Assembly: GCF_048060115.1 (NCBI RefSeq)
Contig: NZ_JBHMIM010000003.1
Coordinates: 133,254-197,253, forward strand
Reading direction: 5' to 3'
DNA: 64,000 bases
From: Micromonospora_E sp048060115
GTDB taxonomy: Bacteria > Actinomycetota > Actinomycetes > Mycobacteriales > Micromonosporaceae
In this document: positions 7,970 to 17,113 of the stretch, in pieces
Layout of the letters: each line of letters starts with the position of its first letter
How positions within the stretch are numbered: the first letter of the stretch is position 1
Program-made: the position numbers and the translations under genes
The notes under the pieces: generated by a model
What the model was told of the DNA's origin: nothing
The model's database searches: none
Seen by the model: the letters and a program-made list of their open reading frames with translations, nothing else

Positions 7970-8491
7970 TCAGAACGGGGGTTCCTCTTCGAAGTTTCCG
8001 CCGCCCGCGCGTGCAGACGAAGCGGCCGGCGCAGCTGTGGCCCACGGGTCTTCGAAGTTTCCGCCGCCCGAGGCTCCACCGCCGCCGCCGGAACCACCGA
8101 AGCCACCGCCACCACTGCCGCCGGAGCGGGCCATCTTCTGTACCTTCGCCGTGGCGTACCGCAGCGACGGGCCGATCTCGTCCACTTCCAGCTCTATGAC
8201 GGTGCGCTTCTCACCCTCGCGGGTCTCGTACGACCGCTGCCGGAGCCGACCCGAGACGATCACCCGGGCGCCCCGCTGGAGCGACTCGGCGACGTGTTCG
8301 GCCGCCTGACGCCACACCGTGCAGGCCAGGAAGAGCGCCTCGCCGTCTTTCCATTCGCCGGAGGCCTTGTCCATGAACCGGGGCGTCGAGGCGACCCGGA
8401 ACTTCGCCACCGCCGCACCGGACGGGGTAAAACGCAACTCAGGGTCATCGGTCAGGTTGCCGATGACCGTGATGGTGGTATCTCCTGCCAT
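7970..8491 (-). CDS. ssb: Single-stranded DNA-binding protein
   Basis: 173 aa. The OB-fold occupies residues 1-115 (MAGDTTITVIGNLTDDPELR, FTPSGAAVAKFRVAST, CTVWRQAAEHVAESL, RVIVSGRL). A glycine-rich linker follows, then the acidic tip EEEPPF, which in this family recruits DNA-metabolism partners; the usual DDDIPF is altered here. The ATG at 8491 is chosen over 8497 because GAGGAG lies at proper distance only from it. It protects single strands at the replication fork and sits between rpsF and rpsR as in M. tuberculosis. Confidence 0.95.
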   Translation of the reverse strand: MAGDTTITVIGNLTDDPELRFTPSGAAVAKFRVASTPRFMDKASGEWKDGEALFLACTVWRQAAEHVAESLQRGARVIVSGRLRQRSYETREGEKRTVIELEVDEIGPSLRYATAKVQKMARSGGSGGGGFGGSGGGGGASGGGNFEDPWATAAPAASSARAGGGNFEEEPPF

Positions 8492-8589
8492 GACCATCTC
8501 CTCGCGCGCTCAGTCGATTTGCTGTGCCCAGGCTGCCAGAGCCCTGCGACAGGATCGATGAGGCTGTCGGGCCTACCGGGTACGACGCG

Positions 8590-8880
8590 TCAGCGGGTTT
8601 CCGGCCGAATGACCTTGGTGCGCAGCACCGACTCGTTGAGTCGCAGCTGGCGGTCCAGCTCCGCGACGGCAGACGGCGTGGCCTGCAGGTCGATGACGGC
8701 GTAGATGCCTTCGGTCTTCTTGTTGATCTCGAAGGAAAGGCGCCGACGGCCCCAGACGTCGAGCTTCTCGACCGAACCACCGGCAGTCCGGATGACGTTC
8801 AGGTACGTGTCGAGCGAGGGCGCGACCGTGCGCTCCTCGAGGCTCGAGTCGAGAATGACCATGATTTCGTAGTGACGCAA
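8590..8880 (-). CDS. rpsF: 30S ribosomal protein S6
   Basis: 96 aa from a TTG start (MRHYEIMVILDSSLEERTV), placed 10 bases after a strong GGAGG; homologues begin at exactly this residue, so the upstream in-frame ATG at 8991 is rejected. RxLSFEINKKTEGIYAVIDLQ is the S6 core strand pair. First gene of the rpsF-ssb-rpsR-rplI operon. Confidence 0.93.
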   Translation of the reverse strand: MRHYEIMVILDSSLEERTVAPSLDTYLNVIRTAGGSVEKLDVWGRRRLSFEINKKTEGIYAVIDLQATPSAVAELDRQLRLNESVLRTKVIRPETR

Positions 8881-9176
8881 GACTGACTCACCTCCTATGG
8901 GCTGGCGGCCACGGTCCATCCGTGGCAGGAGGTCCAGCGTCGTGGTGCGGACGACCGGCCAGGTCGCCTGGCCGCCTGCACAACCGTACAAGAATAGCTG
9001 GTGCCCGCCGACACCCGCGCGTCAGCCCGGGCACGCCCGGTGGGCACGAGCCGCGGGGCGCCCTGTCCGCATTCTTTGGGTGGGACCTGGGGAGGAACGA
9101 CCACACCGACGAGGTTGGACATGAAGCGCCCCGCGGAGCCTGTGCAGTTGTACGGCCCGGGCCGGCCGGGGGGCAG

Positions 9177-9344
9177 CTACCGAGGCTTCTGCCCGTGTTG
9201 TACAAGGATAACCCTGATAGCAGCGGCAGATACACCAATTACCGCAATTAAGGCAAGAATCGCCAATAGTCCGGTTGGATGATCTTGGTTGGCCAGGTCG
9301 GTGAGCCAGGAAGCTTCCGGCCCGACTCCCAGCGACACGTGCAA
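9177..9344 (-). CDS. Small single-pass membrane protein (55 aa)
   Basis: Short frame from TTG 9344 (or GTG 9338) to TAG at 9177-9179, with GAGAGG seven bases before the TTG. The product starts MHVSLGVGPEASWLTDLAN and contains one clean hydrophobic segment (TGLLAILALIAVIGVSAAA, residues 24-42), then RVILVQHGQKPR, a basic tail giving an N-out/C-in prediction. A codon-by-codon hydrophobic run in the only AT-richer patch of the area is unlikely by chance. Codon use (ATT, GTA, TTA) is unlike the neighbours. No family recognised; comparison with relatives would decide. Confidence 0.5.
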   Translation of the reverse strand: MHVSLGVGPEASWLTDLANQDHPTGLLAILALIAVIGVSAAAIRVILVQHGQKPR

Positions 9345-9555
9345 CGGCGGTCCTCTCGCTGCCGCAATGGCGGGTCCGGCACGCCGGGCGGGAGGCTGCC
9401 GAGCCCGATGTCTACCGGAACCAACGACATCGCCCCACCGTGGTGACGCCCCCGATCAGCCCGGCGTACCCGCCCCGGAACCGCCCGTAGCGACCTGCGG
9501 ATCGGGCCGAGGCACCGCGCCCGGATCGTCAGGCTTGCCACGTAGGCTCGCCCCC

Positions 9556-10347
9556 ATGCGTATCGGAGCCCACGTCGACCCCACCGACCCGCTCGCCGCG
9601 GCCGCCGACCGCCAAGCCGACGCCGTCCAGTTCTTCCTGGCGGATCCGCAGGGTTGGCAGGCGCCGAAGCCGCGTACCGACGCGGAGCGGTTGCGCGGCT
9701 CGGACATCGATCTCTACGTCCACTCGCCCTACGTGATCAACGTGGCCACCTCGAACAACCGGATTCGTATCCCGAGCCGCAAACTCCTGGTGAACCATGC
9801 CGCCAGCGCCCACGACATCGGCGCCAAGGGCCTGATCGTGCACGGGGGGCACGTCAATCGCGGCGACGATCCGTCGATCGGTTTCGCCAACTGGCGCAAG
9901 ACGTTCGCCTACGCCGAACAGCAGGGTGGCTTCCCGCTCCCGGTGCTCATCGAGAACACCGCCGGCGGCGACAACGCCTGTGCCCGGCGGTTCGACGCAC
10001 TCGCCCGGCTGTGGGACGCCGTGGGCGAGTTCGGTCCCGGCTTCTGCCTGGACACCTGCCACGCGCATGCGGCCGGCGAGGACCTGCTCGGAATCGTCGA
10101 CCGGGTGAAGGCGATCACCGGTCGGATCGACCTGATCCACGCGAACGGGTCCAAGGACGAGTTCGACAGCCGCCGGGACCGCCACGAAAACCTCCAGGCC
10201 GGGTCGATCGATCCGGAGCTGATCGTCGCGGCCATTCGCGCGGCCGACGCACCGGCAATCGTCGAGACTCCCGGCGGAAGCGAGGGCCAGGCCACCGACA
10301 TCGCCTATCTTCGGACACGGCTGGGGCAACAGGATCCGTCGCGATGA
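9556..10347 (+). CDS. nfo: Deoxyribonuclease IV (AP endonuclease) family protein
   Basis: 263 aa, TIM barrel with the metal-binding signatures of the endonuclease IV family: VLIENTAGG (about 133-141), FCLDTCHAHAAGEDL (about 160-174) and LIHANGSKDEFDSRRDRHE (about 193-211). These supply the His, Glu and Asp ligands of the trinuclear zinc site that cleaves 5' of abasic sites in base-excision repair. The ATG at 9556 is chosen because homologues start MRIGAHV; the longer frame back to 9289 is Pro/Arg-rich and overlaps nothing conserved. The stop overlaps the next start (ATGA), so the two are translationally coupled. Confidence 0.88.
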   Translation: MRIGAHVDPTDPLAAAADRQADAVQFFLADPQGWQAPKPRTDAERLRGSDIDLYVHSPYVINVATSNNRIRIPSRKLLVNHAASAHDIGAKGLIVHGGHVNRGDDPSIGFANWRKTFAYAEQQGGFPLPVLIENTAGGDNACARRFDALARLWDAVGEFGPGFCLDTCHAHAAGEDLLGIVDRVKAITGRIDLIHANGSKDEFDSRRDRHENLQAGSIDPELIVAAIRAADAPAIVETPGGSEGQATDIAYLRTRLGQQDPSR

Positions 10348-12350
10348 CCGACAAACAGGCGACGACCGGCGACGGTGCTCGGGCCGACGAGCCGTCGGCC
10401 ACCCCGGCACCGGACAACGACGCCACCCCGGCACCGCCGGCACCGGACAACGACGCCACCCCGGCGACGACGGCCAGAGCCGACGAGCCAATCGGTCACG
10501 ACGAACCGGCCGCCGAGCCGGACAAGCCCGCAGTGCAGCAGGACGCCGACGAGCCGAACGAGCCGGACAAGCCGGCCGATCCCTTCGTCGCGTTCGCGCC
10601 CGATCCGGGGCGACCACCCTCGCGCATCGGTCGAGCCACCCGCGCGGTGGGCCGGGTGATCGGGCATGAATGGTCCCTCGCCGGCCTCGCCACGATCGCC
10701 CTCGCCGTGGCGATGACCTGGCCGACGCTGCGCCACCCGCTCTACACGATCCCGCAGGACACCTGGGACCCGACTCTGCAGGCCTGGCAGATGGCCTGGT
10801 CCGGGCACATCCTGCTGACGGACCCCACTCAGTTGTGGCAGTCGAACACGTTCTACCCGGAGTCCTGGACCTTCGCCTTCTCCGACACCCTGCTCGGCTA
10901 CGCGCCCGCCGGAATGATCGGCGAGGGCCCGACGGCGGCGATCCTCCGGTACAACCTCGTCTTCGTGCTCGCCCACGCGATCGCGGCGCTCGGTGCCTAC
11001 GCACTGATCCGCCAGCTCGGTGCCGGTCGGACCGCGGCGGCGGTCGGCGGGGCCGCGTACGCGTACGCACCGTGGCTGCTCTCCCAGGCCGGGCACCTGC
11101 ACATCGTCTCCAACGGCGGCATTCCGTTGGCGTTGGCGATGCTCGCCCGCGGCCACGGCTGGACCCTGCGGTACGGCTACCGGCCCGACAAGCGCAGCGT
11201 CGGCTGGGCGCTCGGCGGCTGGCTGGTGGCCGCCTGGCAGATCAGTCTGGGCTTCGGAATCGGGCTGCCGTTCATCTACATCCTCGCGGTCGGCTGCCTG
11301 GTCTCGTTCGTCATGTACGTCGTTCGGCGCACCTGGTTCTGGCGCCCTCGCAAGCCGTTCGGGGCCGTCCTGCTGCTCACCGACCTGGCCGGTGGCGCGT
11401 TGTTCGCCGCCGTCGGCGTACTGCTGGCGATCCCGTACTTCAGGGTTGCCGAACTGCACCCGAACGCGGCCCGCACCCTCGACGACCTGGCCGCCTACTC
11501 ACCGCCGCTGTCGGGGTTGTTCACCGCGCCGGAAGAGTCACTGCTGTGGGGCGCGCGGCACGCCGACGCCCGCGCCGCGCTGCCCTGGCATCCCGAGATG
11601 ACTCTGCTACCGGGCTTCGTGCTCTACGCGCTGGCCCTGGCCGGCCTGGTCTTCTCGATCTGGACAGTGCGGCAACGCCTGCTGCTGCTCGCGGGCGTGC
11701 TGCTCACCGCGATCCTGTCGATGGGCACCAACTTCCTCGGCGGCACCTACACCTACGGGCTGCTGTTCGAGTACCTGCCCGGCTGGGACGGCATCCGTAC
11801 GCCCGGTCGGATGATGCTCTGGACGACACTGCTGCTGGCGATTCTCGCCGCTGGCGCGATGGCGGCGCTGGTCCGGCGGGTGGACGACATCGCCCGGCAA
11901 CGGGTCACCGAGCGGCCCGGTGCGCTGCTGCGCCTGGCCACCCTGCTGCCGCTGCTGCTCGTCCTGGTGGAGGGCCTCAACGTCACCCCGCACCCGGAGG
12001 TGCCCGAGCAGCCGCAGATCATGCGGGTCGACGACGGCCCGATCCTGGTGCTGCCGAGCGGCCAGAATCTCGACCAGCACGTGATGCTCTGGTCGACGAG
12101 CCGGTTCCAGCCGGTGGTCAACGGTGGCAGCGGCTTCACCCCGCAGCGGCTGGCCGAGGTACGCGAGATCACCCAGCGTTTCCCCGATCAGGCGAGCATC
12201 TCGTACCTGCGGGAACTCGGCGTACGCACCGTGGTGGTCCGGCGTGACAGGGTGGTCGGCACACCGTTTCAGACCACGATCGACCTACCGGTCGACGGGC
12301 TCGGCATCGAGCGGGCGGACATCGGCGACACCGTCGTCTTCCGGCTGTGA
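10344..12350 (+). CDS. Polytopic membrane protein, GT-C glycosyltransferase-like
   Basis: 668 aa. Residues 1-95 are a charged, low-complexity cytoplasmic part with imperfect repeats of ATPAPDND and ADEPxxxDEP. From about residue 110 there are roughly ten hydrophobic segments with an extracytoplasmic loop after the first (PQDTWDPTLQAWQMAWSGH), a Glu/Asp-containing loop typical of GT-C enzymes, and a C-terminal soluble part rich in beta strands (VLPSGQNLDQHVMLWSTSRFQ). This layout resembles DUF2079/YfhO-like lipid-linked sugar transferases, but I cannot name the family. It is coupled to nfo and its last 66 bp overlap the convergent GT87 gene. Confidence 0.75.
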   Translation: MTDKQATTGDGARADEPSATPAPDNDATPAPPAPDNDATPATTARADEPIGHDEPAAEPDKPAVQQDADEPNEPDKPADPFVAFAPDPGRPPSRIGRATRAVGRVIGHEWSLAGLATIALAVAMTWPTLRHPLYTIPQDTWDPTLQAWQMAWSGHILLTDPTQLWQSNTFYPESWTFAFSDTLLGYAPAGMIGEGPTAAILRYNLVFVLAHAIAALGAYALIRQLGAGRTAAAVGGAAYAYAPWLLSQAGHLHIVSNGGIPLALAMLARGHGWTLRYGYRPDKRSVGWALGGWLVAAWQISLGFGIGLPFIYILAVGCLVSFVMYVVRRTWFWRPRKPFGAVLLLTDLAGGALFAAVGVLLAIPYFRVAELHPNAARTLDDLAAYSPPLSGLFTAPEESLLWGARHADARAALPWHPEMTLLPGFVLYALALAGLVFSIWTVRQRLLLLAGVLLTAILSMGTNFLGGTYTYGLLFEYLPGWDGIRTPGRMMLWTTLLLAILAAGAMAALVRRVDDIARQRVTERPGALLRLATLLPLLLVLVEGLNVTPHPEVPEQPQIMRVDDGPILVLPSGQNLDQHVMLWSTSRFQPVVNGGSGFTPQRLAEVREITQRFPDQASISYLRELGVRTVVVRRDRVVGTPFQTTIDLPVDGLGIERADIGDTVVFRL

Positions 12351-13892
12351 GTCGGGTCCGCCGAGTAGTCGGTTCCGGATCCGGTGCACCCACGCCGCGT
12401 CCGGCGCCCCGTCGAACACCCCGCCGTCCGGGTCGTCCAGGTAGGTGCCGCGCACCACGTCCAACTCCGGCCGGAGAATGTCACGGATCACGAACACGGC
12501 CAGCGCCACCACCGCGGCCAGCCGGAAGGTGGCGGCGAGAACGAACACCCCTTCGGGGATGATCTGCGTTCCGGTCGACGCGCCGAGCAGCTGGCCGTAG
12601 AAGGCGAGAAAGTAGCCGACCTCGGCGGCCTGCCAGACGAGAAAGGCACCCCAGCGCGGGCGGGCGAGCACGATCAGCGGCAACAGCCACAGGGTGAACT
12701 GCTGGGACCAGACCTTGCTGAGGATCAGGAACGCGGCGACCACCAGGAAGGCCAGCGCGGCGAGCCGGGGGCGGCGCGGTGCGAGCATCGCCAACGCCCC
12801 GATGCCGACGCAGGCCAGCCCGAACAACGCGTACGACAGCATGTTCAGGGTCGGGATGTTGGCGCTGAGCCACTGGAACGGGCCCTGGTCGCCGGCCACC
12901 CCGGCGAACCATTTGCCGTCCAGGTATCGCCCGATGTACCACAGCGTTCCCCAGTCGATGGCCCGCTCCGAGTTGAGGTCGAAGAAGCGGCGCCAGCCGT
13001 CGTAGGCGAAGTAGTAGACGGGCAGGTTGAGCGCGACGATGGTGGCGAGCGTGGTGAAGATCGCGATCATCGTCGCCCGGATCCTGGCCGACCGCAGGCC
13101 GAGCACCAGGATCGGTCCGAGCAGGAACAGCGGCCACATCTTGGCGGCGGCGCCAACGCCGAGCAGGACCCCCGCGAGCAGGGGACGTTGGCGGACCCAG
13201 GCGAACAGGCCGAAGGCGGCGAACGCGATCGGCAACATGTCCCAGTTGACGGTGGCCGTCAGCACCAGCGCGGGGGCGAGCGCGAACATGGCGGCGTCCC
13301 AGGGGCGGCGGCGGCGTAGCGCGAGAATCGTCGCCACCGTCGCCACCGCGAGCGCGCAGAGCACCAGGGCGTTGGCGTTGTAGAACCACATCGCCTGGTT
13401 GAGCTCGGGTCGGTCGGCACCGAGTGCGTGCACCGGCAGGCCGATCATGCCCATGAAGTACCCGGTCACCACGGGATACTCGACCGGGTGGTCCCGGTAG
13501 GGGACCTTGCCCTCGTTGAGTCCTTCGGCGTAGTAGAGCGCGAGCACGTCGGTGTAGCAGAATTTCGTGTACTGGATGTTGCTGTGCCAGCCACCGTCCA
13601 TGCAGGGCGACTTCTGCACCCAGTGGGCGGCCAGACTGAGGCAGATCAGCGCCAGCACGACCCGGGCCGCAGTCCAGAACCGGCCGGGCCGCGGCGACAC
13701 CCGGTCCTGCCCGGCGGCGTGTCGGCCGAGTGGACCGCCGATGGATTCGGACAGTCCCCGGACGAACGCGTCGCTGCGGGACGGATGGTCGACCTGCACC
13801 CCGTCGGGCGTCGCGCCGGGATGCGCAGCGGGTGGGCCGGCGACTTCGTCCCGCTCAGCTTCATCGATGCCGTTCGGTGGCTGCACGCTCAT
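12285..13892 (-). CDS. GT87-family membrane mannosyltransferase-like protein (Rv0051-like)
   Basis: 535 aa. After a ~65-residue cytoplasmic stretch there are about ten hydrophobic segments. The first large loop contains YRDHPVEYPVVTGYF, the Pro-Val-Glu-Tyr-Pro motif typical of the GT87 (DUF2029) polyprenyl-phosphate-mannose-dependent transferases such as PimE; the acidic residue nearby is the likely catalytic base. Position next to the PonA-type PBP matches Rv0051 in M. tuberculosis. Substrate unknown. The 3' end overlaps the opposing gene by 66 bp and there is no terminator between them. Confidence 0.8.
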   Translation of the reverse strand: MSVQPPNGIDEAERDEVAGPPAAHPGATPDGVQVDHPSRSDAFVRGLSESIGGPLGRHAAGQDRVSPRPGRFWTAARVVLALICLSLAAHWVQKSPCMDGGWHSNIQYTKFCYTDVLALYYAEGLNEGKVPYRDHPVEYPVVTGYFMGMIGLPVHALGADRPELNQAMWFYNANALVLCALAVATVATILALRRRRPWDAAMFALAPALVLTATVNWDMLPIAFAAFGLFAWVRQRPLLAGVLLGVGAAAKMWPLFLLGPILVLGLRSARIRATMIAIFTTLATIVALNLPVYYFAYDGWRRFFDLNSERAIDWGTLWYIGRYLDGKWFAGVAGDQGPFQWLSANIPTLNMLSYALFGLACVGIGALAMLAPRRPRLAALAFLVVAAFLILSKVWSQQFTLWLLPLIVLARPRWGAFLVWQAAEVGYFLAFYGQLLGASTGTQIIPEGVFVLAATFRLAAVVALAVFVIRDILRPELDVVRGTYLDDPDGGVFDGAPDAAWVHRIRNRLLGGPDSQPEDDGVADVRPLDAEPVDR

Positions 13893-13965
13893 GAACAGGC
13901 ATCCTGCCGTACCGAACCGGCTTTCGTCTGCCGGGGCCCGGCATGTCGCAACGCCCGTACCGACA

Positions 13966-14009
13966 CACCGGCCGGCGACCTGGTCAGATGACCCGGTCGC
14001 CGGCCGGTG
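13966..14009 (-). terminator. Stem-loop terminator downstream of the PBP gene
   Basis: 15-base perfect arms (13966-13980 and 13995-14009) with a 14-base loop, between the PBP stop and the GT87 start on the same strand. Confidence 0.7.
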
Positions 14010-14036
14010 CCGGTGCGATGGATTCCCGGATATCGA

Positions 14037-16919
14037 TCAGCCGAAGCCGGTGGGGTCAGGGGTGGGAGTCACACCCGTGCCGCCGCCACCGCCACCGAAC
14101 TCGATTCCGGTGCCTCTGTCATCGTCGTCGTCGGACTGCCCATCGTCGGTGGGATCGGTCCCACCGCCGGGGTCGGGCGGGGTTCCGTTGCCCTGGCCGC
14201 CGTTGTTGGGGTTGCCGTTGCCGCCGGGCGGGTTGCCGCCGGGACAGAAGATGGCACCCAGCGGCCCGTCACAGACGCCGCCACCGCCCTGCGTGTCCGG
14301 GTCCGGCCGCGGTGGCGCCGGCGATTTGCCGTTGCCGGCGTCGACGCTGCCGATTTCCCGGGCTTCCGGGAAGCGTGCGACGTCCATGCCCTTGTGAGCT
14401 TCGTTCATGAAGCGCTGCCAGATGGTGGCCGGCAGACCGGCGCCGCCGATCGAGTTGTTGTTCTTGTCCCGCAGTGGCTTGCGGTCTGCCACGTTGCCGA
14501 CCCAGACGGCGGCGGCGATCTGCGGCGTGTACCCGACCATCCAGGCGTCGCCGTTCTCGCTGCTGTCGTCGTTGAGCTCCCAGGTGCCGGTCTTGCCGGC
14601 GACCGGGCGGCCGCCGCTGAGGTCCTTGCCGATGTTGTCCGGGATCCGGGTCAGCACGTCGGTGAGGTCGGCGACCACTTCCGGGCGGATGCGCTGGTCC
14701 GGCTTGAGCTGCTCGCCACCCTTGGACAGCCACTCACCGGTCTGGGTGTTCTTCTGCTCCACCGAGATCACGAAGTGTGCCTTGTTGTAGACGCCCCGGT
14801 TGGCCAGCGTCGACACGCCGTTGGCGTGGTCGAGCACGGTCACCGGGTACTGCCCGTAGGCGACCACGTTGAAGAACGGCGACGGGGCGACCTCCTTCGG
14901 GTCGACCGAGGTGAGGTCGTACGGCTTGTCGTCGGCGGTGTTCCACATCGTGTGGATACCGGCGGCGGCGGCCATCCCCACCACCTTGTCCGCACCGATC
15001 TGCTCTGTCACGTGGTAGAAGGGCACGTTGTACGACTGGACGGTGGACTCGACCAGTGAGCACCACTCGCCGCAGCCGGCGTTACGGCCGGCGTTCTGCA
15101 CCCGGATCTCGGTGCCCTCGACCTTGAACGGTTTGGCCGTCCAGTGCGAGTCGACCGAGATGTCGTTGTCCAACGCCGCCGCCAGCGTATAGATCTTGAA
15201 CGTCGAGCCGGGCGAGTGGCCGCCGGTCCATTGGCCGTTCTCGTAGTTGCGACCGGCGTAGTCGTGCCCGGTGCCGTTGTCGCCACCGAAGTAGGCCAGC
15301 ACGCGACCGGTCGACGGCTCTATCGCGACCATGGCGGCCATCAGGTTCTCCGGCTGGCCTTCCATGGCCGAACCGTCGGCCTTGCGCCAGATCGCCTTCT
15401 TCGCCGCTTCCTGCATCTTCGGGTCGATCGTCGTGGTGATCTTGTACCCGCCCTGGCGAAGCTCCTGTGAGCAGGTGTCCGGGGTGCAGATGCCCAACTG
15501 CACCATCTCGTCCCGGACGTAGTTGATGACGTTGCCCTCGGGTGTGTTGATCCCGCAGTCGATGACGCAACTGTTCGGGTCGACCACCCTGACCTCCGGG
15601 TACTCGGCCGGCCGCTCGGCCTCCGAGATCCAGCCCTTCTCGATCATGCCGCCGATGACGTACTCCCAGCGGGCCTTCGCCTCCGCCTCGTTGATCGCCG
15701 GGTCGAAGCCCTGGTGGCCGCCGGCGGAGTCCGGCTCCGGCTGCTTGATCACCGCCGCGATCACCGCGCCCTCGGCGACGTTCAGATCGGCGACCGACTT
15801 GCCGAAGTACTGCTGGGCGGCAGCCTCGATGCCGTACGCGCCACGGCCGAAGTAGATGGTGTTCAGGTAGAACCCCATGATCTCGTGCTTCTCGTACTTG
15901 TCGTTCAGCTTCGAAGCGAGCACTGCCTCCCGAACCTTCCGGGCGTACGAAACGTCCCGTAGGTCCATCGCGTTCTTGGCGTACTGCTGGGTGATGGTGG
16001 AGGCACCCTGCCGGCTGCCGCCGGTGAAGTTGTTCCACGCCGCGCGGGCGATGCCGACGTAGTCGATCCCCGAGTGTTCGTAGAAGTTACGGTCCTCGGC
16101 GGACGCCACCGCCTCCTGCACGTGCTCCGGGATCTGCTCGACCGGCACGAAGATCCGGTTGAACTCGCCCAGCTTGGCGATCCGGGTGTTGCCGTCGCTG
16201 GCGTAGAGCGTGCTGGCCAACGGCAGCGGCAGTTCCTCGGGCAGTGCCACCGTGGTCGTGTAGTAGGTGCCGCCGACCACCGCACCGCCGGTGAGCATGA
16301 TCAGAATCGCGAACGAGGCGATCAGCAGGTTGATCCGCCGTCGCTGCTTGGCCTTCTTGGCCGCCGCGGGGTCGTTGCGGCCGCCGCGCCCACGCCGCCC
16401 GGGGCCGGAAGGGCCACCCGGTCCGCCGGGGCCACCGGGGCCACCGGGGCCACCCGGCCCACCGGGGCCGTCACCGAAACCGCCGGCCGGGGACACGGGC
16501 CGTACGCTGGCCCGGCCGACCGTCGCCCGCCCGGCGGCACCGCCCACCGAGGCGCTGCCACTGACCGGAGCGACGCCACCGACCGACGCCGATCCACCGC
16601 CGACCGAGGCCCGCCCGGCCGATCCGCCGACCGAGGCCCGCCCGGCTGACGCCCGCCCGGCGGCACCGCCCACCGAGGCGCTGCCACTGACCGGAGCGAC
16701 GCCACCGACCGACGCCCGTCCACCACTGCTCGGGGCACGGCCAGCCGGCCGCTGCCAGCCGGCATCGGCTTCACCGTACGGGGCACGGGAGCGTCCCGGC
16801 GGCGCGTCGTCCTCGCCGAAGCCCCACTGGCGGTCATCCGGCTCAGATCCGTACCCGCCGCCGGTGCCTGATCTGTTGGCATGCCCGTGAGCGGAGTTGG
16901 GGTCGCCGTACGTGTTCAT
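14037..16919 (-). CDS. ponA: Bifunctional class A penicillin-binding protein (PonA1-like)
   Basis: 960 aa. Residues 1-185 are cytoplasmic, low complexity, with repeated ASVGGVAPVSGSASVGGAAGRA and a GGPGGP run. A basic stretch (KKAKQRRR) precedes one transmembrane helix at about 200-225. The GT51 transglycosylase has SAEDRNFYEHSGIDY (about 273) and ASTITQQYAKN. The transpeptidase has SxxK as STFK (about 570), SxN as SYN (about 628) and KTG in GKTGTWEL (about 774). The C-terminal 100 residues are Pro/Gly-rich. It builds and crosslinks peptidoglycan outside the membrane. Neighbours DUF5318 and GT87 match the Rv0049-Rv0051 order. Confidence 0.95.
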   Translation of the reverse strand: MNTYGDPNSAHGHANRSGTGGGYGSEPDDRQWGFGEDDAPPGRSRAPYGEADAGWQRPAGRAPSSGGRASVGGVAPVSGSASVGGAAGRASAGRASVGGSAGRASVGGGSASVGGVAPVSGSASVGGAAGRATVGRASVRPVSPAGGFGDGPGGPGGPGGPGGPGGPGGPSGPGRRGRGGRNDPAAAKKAKQRRRINLLIASFAILIMLTGGAVVGGTYYTTTVALPEELPLPLASTLYASDGNTRIAKLGEFNRIFVPVEQIPEHVQEAVASAEDRNFYEHSGIDYVGIARAAWNNFTGGSRQGASTITQQYAKNAMDLRDVSYARKVREAVLASKLNDKYEKHEIMGFYLNTIYFGRGAYGIEAAAQQYFGKSVADLNVAEGAVIAAVIKQPEPDSAGGHQGFDPAINEAEAKARWEYVIGGMIEKGWISEAERPAEYPEVRVVDPNSCVIDCGINTPEGNVINYVRDEMVQLGICTPDTCSQELRQGGYKITTTIDPKMQEAAKKAIWRKADGSAMEGQPENLMAAMVAIEPSTGRVLAYFGGDNGTGHDYAGRNYENGQWTGGHSPGSTFKIYTLAAALDNDISVDSHWTAKPFKVEGTEIRVQNAGRNAGCGEWCSLVESTVQSYNVPFYHVTEQIGADKVVGMAAAAGIHTMWNTADDKPYDLTSVDPKEVAPSPFFNVVAYGQYPVTVLDHANGVSTLANRGVYNKAHFVISVEQKNTQTGEWLSKGGEQLKPDQRIRPEVVADLTDVLTRIPDNIGKDLSGGRPVAGKTGTWELNDDSSENGDAWMVGYTPQIAAAVWVGNVADRKPLRDKNNNSIGGAGLPATIWQRFMNEAHKGMDVARFPEAREIGSVDAGNGKSPAPPRPDPDTQGGGGVCDGPLGAIFCPGGNPPGGNGNPNNGGQGNGTPPDPGGGTDPTDDGQSDDDDDRGTGIEFGGGGGGTGVTPTPDPTGFG
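16525..16716 (-). repeat. Exact 66-bp direct duplication in the PBP N-terminal region
   Basis: Bases 16525-16590 and 16651-16716 are identical, 126 bp apart, and encode ASVGGVAPVSGSASVGGAAG. Between them are further shorter copies of the ASVGGSAGRA unit. All are in frame. Confidence 0.9.
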
Positions 16920-16986
16920 GTGTCACACCCTGCCGGTTGCGGTGGTACGCACGCGCGACACCACCGGTCTGCCGTGAGTTGGCCCA

Positions 16987-17013
16987 CTGCTGGTGCCGCA
17001 GCGGCACCAGCAG
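16987..17013 (-). terminator. Stem-loop after the DUF5318 gene
   Basis: 12-base perfect arms with a 3-base loop between the DUF5318 stop and the PBP start; it may end or attenuate read-through into the PBP gene. Confidence 0.55.
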
Positions 17014-17113
17014 CCGAAAGCCACTTCATCAGAAATATCGTGACTTGTCCGGTCAACCATTCACATTGCCCTGCCCACTCTCTGGTGCCTACGCAGCGGC
17101 CGGGCAGTTGGGT

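Noticed and set aside
9001..9282. Plus-strand frame with MKRPAEPVQLYGPG
   Set aside because: Its codon pattern breaks down in the AT-richer half, and the opposite strand gives a better hydrophobic product.
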